Below, piece by piece: positions 26,034-34,869 of a DNA stretch of 64,000 bases (position 1 is its first letter; each line of letters begins with the position of its first letter). The translations under genes were made by a program, and so were the position numbers. Where the stretch lies: assembly GCF_022647665.1 (NCBI RefSeq), contig NZ_CP071872.1, forward strand, positions 8,060,001-8,124,000. Direction: 5' to 3'. This DNA is from Streptomyces formicae (lineage in GTDB: Bacteria > Actinomycetota > Actinomycetes > Streptomycetales > Streptomycetaceae). The notes under the pieces were generated by a model. The model was given only the letters and a program-made list of their open reading frames with translations. It was not told the origin of the DNA and ran no database searches.

Positions 26034-28127
26034 ATGACGGCCACCGCCCCGCGCCTCGGACCCGCGACCGCGACCCCCGTGCGACTGCTGCTCGTCACGG
26101 CGGCGCTGCTCACGCTGCTCGGCACCGTGCTCTCCGGCACGGCGAGCGCGCACGCCGCGCTGACCGGGAGCAACCCGAAGGACGGGGCGGTGCTGGCCAC
26201 CGCCCCCAAGGACGTCACGCTCACCTTCTCCGAGCAGGTCGCCATGGGGAACGACTCGATCCGGGTGCTCGACCCCAGCAGCAAACGGGTCGACACCGGC
26301 GAGCTGCAGAACCTGTGCAGCGGAAACATCATCAAGTACGGCGTCGCCCTGCACGCCGGCCTGCCCGACGGCACGTACACCGTCGCCTGGCAGGCCGTCT
26401 CCGCCGACAGCCATCCGGTCGCCGGGGCGTTCACCTTCTCGATCGGCGCCCCCTCCTCGACGGCGGTGGAGCTGCCCGAGGAGGAGGCGGGCGGCGGAGT
26501 CGTCGGCACGCTGTACGGCGTCGCGCGATACGCGGCGTACGCGGGGTTCATCGTGCTCGTGGGCGGCGCCGCGTTCCTCCTCGCCTGCTGGCCGCGCGGG
26601 GCGGGCAAGCGGCCGATGCAGCGGCTGATCGTCTGCGGCTGGCTGACGCTCACCGCGGCGACCCTGGCGATGCTGCTGCTGCGCAACCCGTACACCGGGT
26701 CGGGGGAGTTGGCGGACGCGCTCGATCTGGGCGGGCTGAAGGCCGTACTGGAGACCAAGACCGGGGCGGCGCTGGTGTCCCGGCTGCTGCTGCTCGGGGC
26801 GGCCGCGCTGTTCGTGGCGGTGCTGTTCGGGGCGTATGCGAAGCGGGCCGTCGGCGGTGCGGATGCCACCGACGAGGTGGATGCGGCGGGTGCTGCGGAT
26901 GCCGCAGAGGGTGCGGGTGACAGGGAGGGTGCGGGTGGCAGGGAGGGCGCGCAGGACGCCGCTTCCGGTGAGGGCGCGAAGGAGACGAGCGATCTCACCT
27001 TCGGGCTCGCCGTCGGCGGAACGGTCGTCGCGGCCGGGATCGCGGCCACCTGGGCGCTCTCCGAGCACGCGTCGACCGGCATCCAGCCGACCGTCGCGGC
27101 GCCCGTGGACGTCCTGCACCTGCTGGCCGTGGCCGGCTGGCTCGGCGGACTCGTGGCGGTGCTGGTCGCGCTCTACCGGACGCCGTCCGTCGAGCGAACG
27201 GCCGTACTCCGCTTCTCGCGCATCGCGTTCGCCTCGGTCGTCGTCCTCGCACTGACCGGGCTCTACCAGTCCTGGCGCCAGGTCGGCTCCTGGTCCGCGC
27301 TGACCGGCACGGCCTACGGCCAACTGCTGCTGGTCAAGGTGGGCTTGGTCGTCGTGCTCGTCGGCGTCGCATGGATCTCACGGCGATGGACGGCTCAACT
27401 GGCCGAGTCCGCGGCCTCGGAGGCGAATGCGGAGGCTGAGGCCGACGCGGATGCTGAGGCCGAGGCTGACGCGGGGGCCGAGGCTGACGCGGGGGCCGAG
27501 GCTGACGCGGGGGCCGACGCGGAGACCGACGTGCCCGCGGACGCCGAGCGCGCCGCCCAACTCGCCCGCCAGAAGGCGGCGGTGGCGACGGCCCGGCGGA
27601 AGCGGGTGAGGGACGCCGACCCCGCCCGTACCGGACTGCGCCGCTCGGTACTCGCCGAGGCCGGCATCGCCGTCGTGCTCCTCGCCGTGACGACCGTCCT
27701 GACGTCGACCGAGCCGGGACGTACGGAGGAGGAGGCCGCCCGCGCGAGCAGCGGAACCCAGCAGTCGGCGGCCGTGCCCGACCGGCCCGTCGACTTCACG
27801 CTGCCCTTCGACACGGGCAGCAGCACGGACGGCAAGGGCACCGTCCGGCTGAGCATCGACCCCGGCCGCTCCGGCTCCAACACCCTGCACGTGTGGGTGA
27901 ACCGGCCCGATGGGCGCCCCTTGGACATCCCCGAGGTGAAGGTCTCCTTCACCCTCACCGCCGAGAAGATCGGCCCGCTCCCCGTCGTGCCCGACCGCAT
28001 CGCGACCGGCCACTGGAGCGCGAACTCGATCCAGATCCCGCTGCCGGGCGAATGGCAGATCCAGATCACCGTACGGACGTCCGACATCGACCAGACGACC
28101 GTCGACAAGAACGTCAAGATCGGCTGA
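26034..28127 (+). CDS. CopC-CopD fusion copper transport protein
   Basis: A 697-residue fusion. Signal peptide, then a CopC beta-barrel beginning AHAALTGSNPKDGAVLATAP with ligands His1 and the SADSHPVAGAF segment, then eight or so CopD helices (residues about 150-450) and a C-terminal periplasmic domain (about 560-697). Two low-complexity insertions rich in Ala/Glu/Asp/Gly lie in cytoplasmic loops; the second contains three 18-bp DNA repeats near 27470-27520. It would take up or export copper across the membrane as part of this operon. Confidence 0.9.
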   Translation: MTATAPRLGPATATPVRLLLVTAALLTLLGTVLSGTASAHAALTGSNPKDGAVLATAPKDVTLTFSEQVAMGNDSIRVLDPSSKRVDTGELQNLCSGNIIKYGVALHAGLPDGTYTVAWQAVSADSHPVAGAFTFSIGAPSSTAVELPEEEAGGGVVGTLYGVARYAAYAGFIVLVGGAAFLLACWPRGAGKRPMQRLIVCGWLTLTAATLAMLLLRNPYTGSGELADALDLGGLKAVLETKTGAALVSRLLLLGAAALFVAVLFGAYAKRAVGGADATDEVDAAGAADAAEGAGDREGAGGREGAQDAASGEGAKETSDLTFGLAVGGTVVAAGIAATWALSEHASTGIQPTVAAPVDVLHLLAVAGWLGGLVAVLVALYRTPSVERTAVLRFSRIAFASVVVLALTGLYQSWRQVGSWSALTGTAYGQLLLVKVGLVVVLVGVAWISRRWTAQLAESAASEANAEAEADADAEAEADAGAEADAGAEADAGADAETDVPADAERAAQLARQKAAVATARRKRVRDADPARTGLRRSVLAEAGIAVVLLAVTTVLTSTEPGRTEEEAARASSGTQQSAAVPDRPVDFTLPFDTGSSTDGKGTVRLSIDPGRSGSNTLHVWVNRPDGRPLDIPEVKVSFTLTAEKIGPLPVVPDRIATGHWSANSIQIPLPGEWQIQITVRTSDIDQTTVDKNVKIG

Positions 28128-28135
28128 CGACACCC

Positions 28136-29395
28136 ATGAACGAGAACAGCACCAGCCAGGTCGAGATCTCGCGGCGCCGGCTGCTCGGCACCGTCGGTGC
28201 CGCCGGGGCGGCGGGACTGGCCATCGGCGCGGCGGGCGGAGCCGTGGCTCACGCTTCCACCGCGGACGACCCGGCGACGGCGCTGACGACCGTCGGCTCG
28301 ACCGAAGTGATGTTTCACGGGAAACATCAGCCCGGGATCACCACGCCCCTGCAGTCCCGCGGCCATCTCATCGCCTTCGACCTGGCCGCGGCGGCGGGCC
28401 CGGCCGCAGCCCGCAAGGACGCCATCGCGCTGATGCGCCGCTGGTCGGTGACGGCGTCCCGGCTCATGGCGGGCAAACCGGCCGCCGACGGCGACACGGG
28501 CATCGCCCTGGACGCGGGCCCCTCCTCGTTGACCGTCACCTTCGGCTTCGGGCGCACCTTCTTCGGCCGTACGGGCCTGGCAGCACAGCGCCCCGCCGCA
28601 CTCGACCCGTTGCCCGCCTTCTCCTCCGACCAGCTGGACCCGCGGCGCTCCGAGGGCGACCTATGGGTGCAGATCGGCGCGAACGACGGGCTGGTCGCCT
28701 TCCATGCGCTGCGCGCGATCCAGAAGGACGCGGGAAAGGCGGCCCGGGTGCGCTGGCAGATGAACGGCTTCAACCGTTCACCGGGCGCGACCGCGCACCC
28801 CATGACCGCGCGGAACCTGATGGGCCAGGTCGACGGCACCCGCAATCCGAAGCCGTCCGAGCCCGACTTCGACCAGCGGATCTTCGTTCCGGCGGAGGGC
28901 CGGCCCGGCTGGATGGCCGGTGGCTCGTATGCCGTCGTCCGCAGGATCCGGATGCTGCTCGACAACTGGGAGCGGCTGTCCGTTCCGGAGCAGGAGCAGG
29001 TGATCGGTCGGCGGAAGTCGGACGGCGCCCCGCTCACGGGCGGCAGCGAGACGACCGAGCTCGATCTCGACAAGACCGGCCCCGACGGGAAACTGATCGT
29101 TGCGGACAACGCTCATGCCCGGATCTCGGCCCCCGAGCAGAACGGGGGCGCGGCGATGCTGCGGCGCCCGTACTCCTTCCACGACGGAATCGCCGCCGAC
29201 GGAACGCCGGACGCCGGGCTGCTCTTCATCTGCTGGCAGGCGGACCCGCTCAAGGGCTTCGTGCCGGTGCAGCGCAAGCTCGACCGGGGCGATGCGCTGT
29301 CCACGTTCATCCACCACGAGTCGAGCGGCCTCTTCGCCGTGCCGGGCGGTCCGGAGAGCGGCGAGTACGTCGGGCAGCGGCTGCTCGAATCCTGA
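28136..29395 (+). CDS. dtpA: Tat-exported DyP-type heme peroxidase
   Basis: A 419-residue peroxidase with a twin-Arg signal (ISRRRLLGTVGAAGAAGLAI). DyP motifs: HGKHQPGITTP, GQVDGTRNPK (the GXXDG with catalytic Asp) and the heme-contact region in the C-terminal third, with proximal His expected in a segment such as YSFHDG or FIHHESSG. Its place directly after copper chaperones matches the S. lividans locus where DtpA, Sco and ECuC are needed to mature the copper enzyme GlxA. Start ATG 28136, 8 bp after the CopCD stop. Confidence 0.9.
   Translation: MNENSTSQVEISRRRLLGTVGAAGAAGLAIGAAGGAVAHASTADDPATALTTVGSTEVMFHGKHQPGITTPLQSRGHLIAFDLAAAAGPAAARKDAIALMRRWSVTASRLMAGKPAADGDTGIALDAGPSSLTVTFGFGRTFFGRTGLAAQRPAALDPLPAFSSDQLDPRRSEGDLWVQIGANDGLVAFHALRAIQKDAGKAARVRWQMNGFNRSPGATAHPMTARNLMGQVDGTRNPKPSEPDFDQRIFVPAEGRPGWMAGGSYAVVRRIRMLLDNWERLSVPEQEQVIGRRKSDGAPLTGGSETTELDLDKTGPDGKLIVADNAHARISAPEQNGGAAMLRRPYSFHDGIAADGTPDAGLLFICWQADPLKGFVPVQRKLDRGDALSTFIHHESSGLFAVPGGPESGEYVGQRLLES
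28312..28325. other. parS-like sequence, one mismatch
   Basis: GTTTCACGGGAAAC differs from the Streptomyces parS consensus GTTTCACGTGAAAC at one base. It lies inside the DyP gene and encodes the conserved FHGKH, so protein constraint alone might explain it. Confidence 0.35.
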
Positions 29396-29472
29396 CGGGA
29401 GACGTGCCGGTCATCGTGGCGGGAGACGTGCCTGTCATTGCGACGGGAAACGTGCCGGGAATCGCGACAGGC
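29394..29472 (+). repeat. Three tandem ~24-bp repeats between dtpA and pheA
   Basis: Units built on GGGAGACGTGCCGGTCAT occur three times with a few changes, filling most of the gap between the DyP stop and the pheA start. One frame would read GDVPVIVAGDVPVIATGNVP, a frame-shifted extension of the upstream gene. Confidence 0.7.
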
Positions 29473-29495
29473 GGGAGCGCACTAGGGTGACGAGT

Positions 29496-30467
29496 ATGTC
29501 CGCCACTCGCTACACCTACCTGGGCCCCGAGGGCACCTTCACCGAGGCCGCCCTGCGTACGCTCCCGGAGGCCGCGACGCGCGAGCTCGTGCCGATGGTG
29601 TCCGTTCCGGCCGCGCTCGACGCCGTGCGCAACGGGGAGGCCGCGGCCGCGCTCGTGCCGATCGAGAACTCGGTGGAGGGCGGCGTCACCGCGACCCTCG
29701 ACGAGCTGGCGTCGGGCGAGCCGCTGATGATCTACCGCGAGGTGCTGCTGCCGATCGCCTTCGCGCTGCTCGTGCGGGCGGGCACCAAGCTGTCGGACGT
29801 GAAGACGGTGACCGGCCACCCGGTCGCCCAGCCGCAGGTACGGAACTGGCTGCGCGCCCATCTGCCCGACGCCGTGTGGGAGTCGGCGGCATCGAACGCG
29901 GACGGCGCGCGGCTGGTGCAGGAGGGCCGCTTCGACGCGGCCTTCGCAGGGGAGTTCGCGGCGGCCACGTACGGGCTCGAACCGCTGGTCACCGAGATCC
30001 ACGACGCGGAGAACGCGGAGACGCGCTTCGTGCTGGTCGGCCGCCCGGCCAGGCCCGCGGCCCCGACCGGGGTGGACAAGACATCGGTGGTCATCTGGCA
30101 GCGTGACGACCACCCGGGCGCGCTGCTGGAGCTCCTCCAGGAGTTCGCGGTGCGCGGGGTCAACCTGATGCTGCTGCAGTCACGGCCGACGGGTGCGGGA
30201 ATCGGGAACTACTGCTTCGCGATCGACGCCGAGGGCCATATCGCGGACCGGCGGGTCGGCGAGGCGCTGATGGGGCTCAAGCGGATCTGCCCGAAGGTGC
30301 GGTTCCTCGGGTCGTATCCGCAGGCGGGCGTGGACGCGCCGCCGGCCGTGGCGGAGCAGGGTCCGAGTCAGGGGCGCGGTGGACGCACGCTGCGGCCCGG
30401 GACCTCGGACGCGGAGTTCGTGGACGCGGCGGAATGGCTGGCCCGCTGCCAGGACGGCCGGGCGTAG
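29496..30467 (+). CDS. pheA: Prephenate dehydratase
   Basis: A 323-residue monofunctional enzyme converting prephenate to phenylpyruvate in phenylalanine synthesis. It has the N-terminal YLGPEGTFTEAALR, the VPIENSVEGGVTATLD loop and GHPVAQPQVRNWL, followed by an ACT domain (HPGALLELLQEFAVRGVNL, with ESRP-like LQSRPT) that binds phenylalanine for feedback control. The C terminus carries a 50-residue extension. ATG 29496 fits the family; GTG 29487 is also in frame. Confidence 0.94.
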   Translation: MSATRYTYLGPEGTFTEAALRTLPEAATRELVPMVSVPAALDAVRNGEAAAALVPIENSVEGGVTATLDELASGEPLMIYREVLLPIAFALLVRAGTKLSDVKTVTGHPVAQPQVRNWLRAHLPDAVWESAASNADGARLVQEGRFDAAFAGEFAAATYGLEPLVTEIHDAENAETRFVLVGRPARPAAPTGVDKTSVVIWQRDDHPGALLELLQEFAVRGVNLMLLQSRPTGAGIGNYCFAIDAEGHIADRRVGEALMGLKRICPKVRFLGSYPQAGVDAPPAVAEQGPSQGRGGRTLRPGTSDAEFVDAAEWLARCQDGRA

Positions 30468-31174
30468 CGGCCGGACGTAGCGGCCGGACGTAGCAGCCGC
30501 TCACAGCAGTTGCTGTGGTGTGGCCACAGCATGCGCGCGTATCGGCCACCCGCTGGCGTAAACGCGGCCTCGCGGGGCGACGGCCTCGCGTAACCCCGCG
30601 TTTTCTTTTTCCGCGCCCTGGACGGTTCCGTCCGCGCGATCTTCCTACTTTCCCTTACCCACAGAGTTATCCACAGGGCTGCTTCTCGACCTGGGGACAA
30701 GTCGACAACACAAGGCGACATGGTCGACAAATCGGTTCACTCACCTCGCAAGTGTCCACAGTGCCCCGCGTCGCCCGTGTCAGCTCAATTCCTTTGATCA
30801 ACTCTTTGGAGCGAGAAGCAACGAGGAATTCCCACTCGAATGAGCATCAGGTCGGGTTTGGGACGAGAATCCTCAGATCACCGGGCGACATTCGGAATGA
30901 TCAATTCCGTAGTCCACAGATCATCCGCACACCCTGTGGATAACTCCCCGAAGCCGCACCCTCCTGTGGACAACAGCCGCCGAGTTCCGCACTCCACACG
31001 GGAAAGCGGTCAACGAGAGGCGGCACTTGCCCCATTTCGGCGACCGGCATCCATTCCTTGACGGATGTCGATCCGGGTTTACTGCGACTTTCCTCAAGTC
31101 GGGCATTTAGGGCAAAGTGACACGCAACCAATATCAACTGGGGAGCGGGGAGTCCGCACCGGTAGCCTGGTGGG
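30468..31174. promoter_or_regulatory. Long pheA-serS gap containing a DnaA-box cluster
   Basis: No gene is supported in these 700 bp. Three perfect DnaA-type boxes occur: TTATCCACA at 30667-30675 (+), TTATCCACA at 30935-30943 (-) and TTGTCCACA at 30965-30973 (-). Single-mismatch copies are at 30752-30760, 30910-30918 and 30692-30700. Base composition is lower in G+C than the flanking genes. Just after pheA there is a small repeat of GTAGCGGCCGGAC. Confidence 0.6.
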
Positions 31175-32452
31175 GTGATTGACCTTCGCCTGCTCCGTGA
31201 GGACCCCGACCGTGTTCGCGCCTCCCAGCGTGCCCGTGGAGAGGACGTCGCACTCGTCGACGCCCTGCTCTCCGCCGATGAGCGGCGCAGGTCGTCCGGC
31301 GTCCGCTTCGACGAACTCCGCTCCGAGCAGAAGTCGCTCGGCAAGCTGATCCCCAAGGCGTCCCCGGAGGAGCGCGCCGAGCTGCTGAAGCGGGCCGAGC
31401 AGCTGAAGACCGACGTCAAGGCCGCCGAGGCCGAGCAGAACGACGCCGACGAGGAGACCCGCCGTCTCCTGCTCCAGCTGGGCAATCTGGTCCACCCGGA
31501 CGTCCCGGTCGGCGGCGAGGAGGACTTCGTCGTCCTGGAGACGCACGGCGCGATCCGCGACTTCGGCGCCGAGGGCTTCGAGCCCAAGGACCACCTGGAG
31601 CTCGGCGAGGCGCTGGGCGCGATCGACGTCGAGCGCGGCGCGAAGGTCTCCGGCTCGAGGTTCTACTACCTGACGGGCGTCGGCGCCCTGCTGGAGCTGG
31701 CGCTCGTCAACGCCGCGATCGCGCAGGCGACGGAGGCCGGCTTCATCCCGATGCTGACCCCGGCGCTGGTCCGCCCGCGTGCCATGGAGGGCACGGGCTT
31801 CCTCGGCCAGGCCGCGGAGAACGTGTACCACCTGGAGAAGGACGACTTCTATCTCGTCGGCACGTCCGAGGTCCCGCTCGCGGCGTACCACATGGACGAG
31901 ATCATCGACGCCGACAAGCTCCCGCTACGGTACGCGGGCTTCTCGCCGTGCTTCCGCCGCGAGGCCGGTACGTACGGCAAGGACACGCGCGGCATCTTCC
32001 GCGTCCACCAGTTCGACAAGGTCGAGATGTTCTCGTACGTCCACCCGGACGACGCCGAGAACGAGCACAAGCGGCTCCTGGAGTGGGAGAAGCAGTGGCT
32101 GACCGGCCTGGAGCTGCCGTTCCAGGTGATCGACGTGGCGACCGGCGACCTCGGTTCCTCCGCCTCGCGCAAGTACGACTGCGAGGCGTGGATCCCGACC
32201 CAGGGCAAGTACCGCGAGCTGACGTCGGCGTCGAACTGCGACGGCTTCCAGGCGCGCCGGCTGTCGGTGCGGATGCGGGACGGCAAGCAGGTCAAGCCGC
32301 TCGCGACGCTGAACGGCACGCTGTGCGCGGTGCCGCGCACGATCGTGGCGATCCTGGAGAACCACCAGCTGGCGGACGGTTCGGTGCGGGTCCCCGAGGT
32401 GCTGCGGCCCTACCTGGGCGGCCGTGAGGTACTGGAGCCGATCGCCAAGTGA
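31175..32452 (+). CDS. serS: Seryl-tRNA synthetase
   Basis: A 425-residue class II synthetase that charges tRNA-Ser. N-terminal antiparallel coiled-coil arm (residues about 25-105) binds the long variable arm of tRNA-Ser. Motif 2 appears as FSPCFRREAGTYGKDTRGI with FRVHQFDKVEMF, and motif 3 near LNGTLCAVPRTIVAILEN. GTG start at 31175. It overlaps the following HAD gene by 4 nt. Two tRNA-Ser-type genes also lie in this window. Confidence 0.97.
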   Translation: MIDLRLLREDPDRVRASQRARGEDVALVDALLSADERRRSSGVRFDELRSEQKSLGKLIPKASPEERAELLKRAEQLKTDVKAAEAEQNDADEETRRLLLQLGNLVHPDVPVGGEEDFVVLETHGAIRDFGAEGFEPKDHLELGEALGAIDVERGAKVSGSRFYYLTGVGALLELALVNAAIAQATEAGFIPMLTPALVRPRAMEGTGFLGQAAENVYHLEKDDFYLVGTSEVPLAAYHMDEIIDADKLPLRYAGFSPCFRREAGTYGKDTRGIFRVHQFDKVEMFSYVHPDDAENEHKRLLEWEKQWLTGLELPFQVIDVATGDLGSSASRKYDCEAWIPTQGKYRELTSASNCDGFQARRLSVRMRDGKQVKPLATLNGTLCAVPRTIVAILENHQLADGSVRVPEVLRPYLGGREVLEPIAK

Positions 32453-33249
32453 GTTTTCCGTACCGTCTGGTCGCGACGGACCTCGACGGAACGCTGCTGC
32501 GCTCCGACGACACTGTCTCGGAGCGCACACGCGACGCGCTCACCGCCGCTGCGGCGGCGGGCGCCGCGCACATCGTCGTCACCGGGCGTGCCGTCCCCTG
32601 GACCCGGCACATCCTGGACGACCTGGGCTACCAGGGCCTGGCGGTCTGCGGCCAGGGCGCGCAGGTCTACCACGCGGGTGAGCACAAGCTGCTGACGTCG
32701 GTGACCCTGGACCGGCAGCTTGCCGGGCTCGCGCTGGCGAAGCTGGAGGCGGAGGTCGGCCCGCTGGCGCTCGCGGCGAGCCGCGACGGGCTCGACGGCG
32801 AAGTCATCGCGGGCCCCGGCTACCAGCTCCAGGAAGGTCCGCTTCCGGTCCGGTCGTTCACCGACCCGGCCGAGCTGTGGGCGGCCCCGCTCAACAAGGT
32901 CTACATCCAGCACCCCGACCTCGACGACGACACCCTCGCGCGCATCGCCCGCGAGACGGCGGGCAGCCTCGTGGATGTGGTCATGGCAGGGGCCGGCATC
33001 GTCGAGATCCTCCCCCTGGGGCTGAGCAAGGCGACCGGCCTCTCCCTGGCGGCCCGCCGGCTCGGGGTGAAGTCCTCGCAGACGATCGCGTTCGGCGACA
33101 TGCCCAACGACATCCCGATGTTCGCCTGGTCCGCCCACGGCGTGGCCATGGCCAACGCCCACGACGACCTCAAGGCAGTGGCCCACGAGATCACGGCCTC
33201 GAACGAGCACGACGGCATCGCGGTGGTACTGGAGCAGCTGCTTCCCTAG
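32449..33249 (+). CDS. HAD hydrolase, Cof/IIB subfamily
   Basis: A 266-residue phosphatase translationally coupled to serS (GTG at 32449 inside the serS stop region). Motif I VATDLDGTLLRSDD, motif II VVTGRAVPW, motif III Lys in GLSKATGLSL and motif IV FGDMPNDIPMF are all intact, with a C2-type cap in the middle. Substrates of Cof-type enzymes are sugar phosphates or cofactors; none can be assigned here. It resembles the HAD gene at 48270-49142, which may be a paralogue. Confidence 0.9.
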   Translation: MSFPYRLVATDLDGTLLRSDDTVSERTRDALTAAAAAGAAHIVVTGRAVPWTRHILDDLGYQGLAVCGQGAQVYHAGEHKLLTSVTLDRQLAGLALAKLEAEVGPLALAASRDGLDGEVIAGPGYQLQEGPLPVRSFTDPAELWAAPLNKVYIQHPDLDDDTLARIARETAGSLVDVVMAGAGIVEILPLGLSKATGLSLAARRLGVKSSQTIAFGDMPNDIPMFAWSAHGVAMANAHDDLKAVAHEITASNEHDGIAVVLEQLLP

Positions 33250-33296
33250 GGCTTGGTCGTGCTCGTGCCGGTACTGCCGCCCCGTTCAGGGCGTCG

Positions 33297-33400
<104 letters not shown>

Positions 33401-33719
33401 GGGAGGGCGGCCCGCGCGAATGCGCGCTCGAAGCGGCCGCCCGGGCAGCTGCCTTGCGGTGGCTCGACGGAGTCCGATGATTACTCCGAAGCCTGCCGCG
33501 CGCTGCCCTGCTGGGAGCTCGACGGACTCGTACTCTCGGTCATCGCCGTGCCCCTCCCCGGTCTCGGACGACGTCGTCTCGAGCGCAGTCGTATCGAACG
33601 TCGCACGTATCGAACGTCGCACGTATCGAACGTCGTCGCTGAACCTCGTCGCACGTTTGCGCGACTGCCTCAACTACTCTGCCCGGCCGGGCGGTTCGGT
33701 GCCACTGAATTTCGGTCGT
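33401..33719. repeat. Intergenic region with three 16-bp repeats
   Basis: GTATCGAACGTCGCAC occurs at 33591-33606 and 33607-33622, with a near copy at 33623-33638. The region between the tRNA-like gene and the small hypothetical gene otherwise shows GC-rich hairpins and no gene. Confidence 0.65.
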
Positions 33720-34013
33720 TCAGTCCTGACTGTCCTTACGGCGCCGGCGCCACCACCGCCTGCGGGCCCGGCTCCAGAACCAGCCGGCCGGTGGCTCGTC
33801 CGAGCGCCACGGCTGCGGCTGGGGCGCGGAGATCCGCCACCGCGCGGCGAGCATGCGGGCCCGCGCGGACGGCTCGGCGGCCTCCGCGGCCCGTATGAAG
33901 TCCTCGTCGAGGACGAGCTCGTCCCAGGACTCCGCCCCCGGTGTCGCCTTCTGCTCCGCCCCCTGGTCCGGCCCCTGCTCCGGCCGCGGCTCGGGCCCGG
34001 GCTCCTCGGCCAT
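33720..34013 (-). CDS. Small conserved actinobacterial protein
   Basis: A 97-residue protein from ATG 34013 (MAEEPGPEPRPEQGPDQGAE). The N terminus is Pro/Glu/Gln-rich. A helical core follows (ESWDELVLDEDFIRAAEAAE, ARMLAARW), then a tail with WFWSRARRRWWRRRRK that is strongly basic and aromatic and could contact membrane or nucleic acid. I recall similar short proteins in other Streptomyces but no function. Confidence 0.65.
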   Translation of the reverse strand: MAEEPGPEPRPEQGPDQGAEQKATPGAESWDELVLDEDFIRAAEAAEPSARARMLAARWRISAPQPQPWRSDEPPAGWFWSRARRRWWRRRRKDSQD

Positions 34014-34135
34014 GGCGGCGCCTCCTCTCGTCCCTCTGTCCAGTGTCCACACCCGCCGTCAAAGGCGCGTGAGGACGGGAACGCCCCGGGAGGGAACCTC
34101 CCGGGGCACGGATCGGGGCCGTTGGCGACGCCCCG

Positions 34136-34855
34136 CTACTCCTCGCCCGCCAGCGTCAGCGTCCGCAGCTTCTGCCCCGCGTACCCTGTGGCCAGCAGCG
34201 TGACGCCCGCCAGCAGCGCCACCGCCAGCGGCAGTCCCACGTCCGAGGCGATCATCCCCTCGCCGCCGATCTTCTCGGCGAGCGCCAGTGACCACTGCTG
34301 CACGCTGAGCGTCCGCGCGCCGGGCACCAGGCTGCCGAAGAGCGTCTCCCACACGAGCGCGTAGACCAGCCCGATCACGACCGCGTGCCGGCTGACCGTG
34401 CCGAGCAGCAGGAACAGCGCGCTGTACGCGATCGAGGCGACCAGCGCCGCGACCGTGTACGCCACGGCGATCTGCTGGCCGTTGCCGTTCAGGATCAGCC
34501 CCGCCAGCAGCGTGGGGATCGCGGAGAAGGCCATCGTGACGGCGATCGCCACGATCAGTTTGGTGATGATGATCGTCGGCCGCTTCACGGGCTTGGCGAG
34601 CAGATAGACGATCGATCCGTCGTCGATCTCGGGGCCGATGGCGCCCGTGCCGGCGATCACACCGATCAGCGGCACCATCGTCGCGATGGCGAAACCGCCC
34701 AGCACATCGGCGGCGACCTGGTCGTCCACCCCGTTGAACGCCCGCACCACGGCCGCGATGAGCAGCAGCAGCCCCGGGAGGACGAAGAGGATCGCCGCCC
34801 GGCGACGGCCGAGGAGGGCACGGTAGGTGAGCCGGGCGACTGTCGGGTTGTACAT
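34136..34855 (-). CDS. ABC-2 type transporter permease
   Basis: A 239-residue membrane protein with six predicted helices (AAILFVLPGLLLLIAAVVRA, MVPLIGVIAGTGAIGPEIDD, VAALVASIAYSALFLLLGTV, VALLAGVTLLATGYAGQKL). The GPEIDDGSIVYLLAKPV loop is typical of ABC-2 permeases. It follows the ATPase at 34870 by 14 bp and is the last gene of a four-gene exporter operon. Substrate unknown. Confidence 0.88.
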   Translation of the reverse strand: MYNPTVARLTYRALLGRRRAAILFVLPGLLLLIAAVVRAFNGVDDQVAADVLGGFAIATMVPLIGVIAGTGAIGPEIDDGSIVYLLAKPVKRPTIIITKLIVAIAVTMAFSAIPTLLAGLILNGNGQQIAVAYTVAALVASIAYSALFLLLGTVSRHAVVIGLVYALVWETLFGSLVPGARTLSVQQWSLALAEKIGGEGMIASDVGLPLAVALLAGVTLLATGYAGQKLRTLTLAGEE

Positions 34856-34869
34856 GTCGAAGGCTCCTT

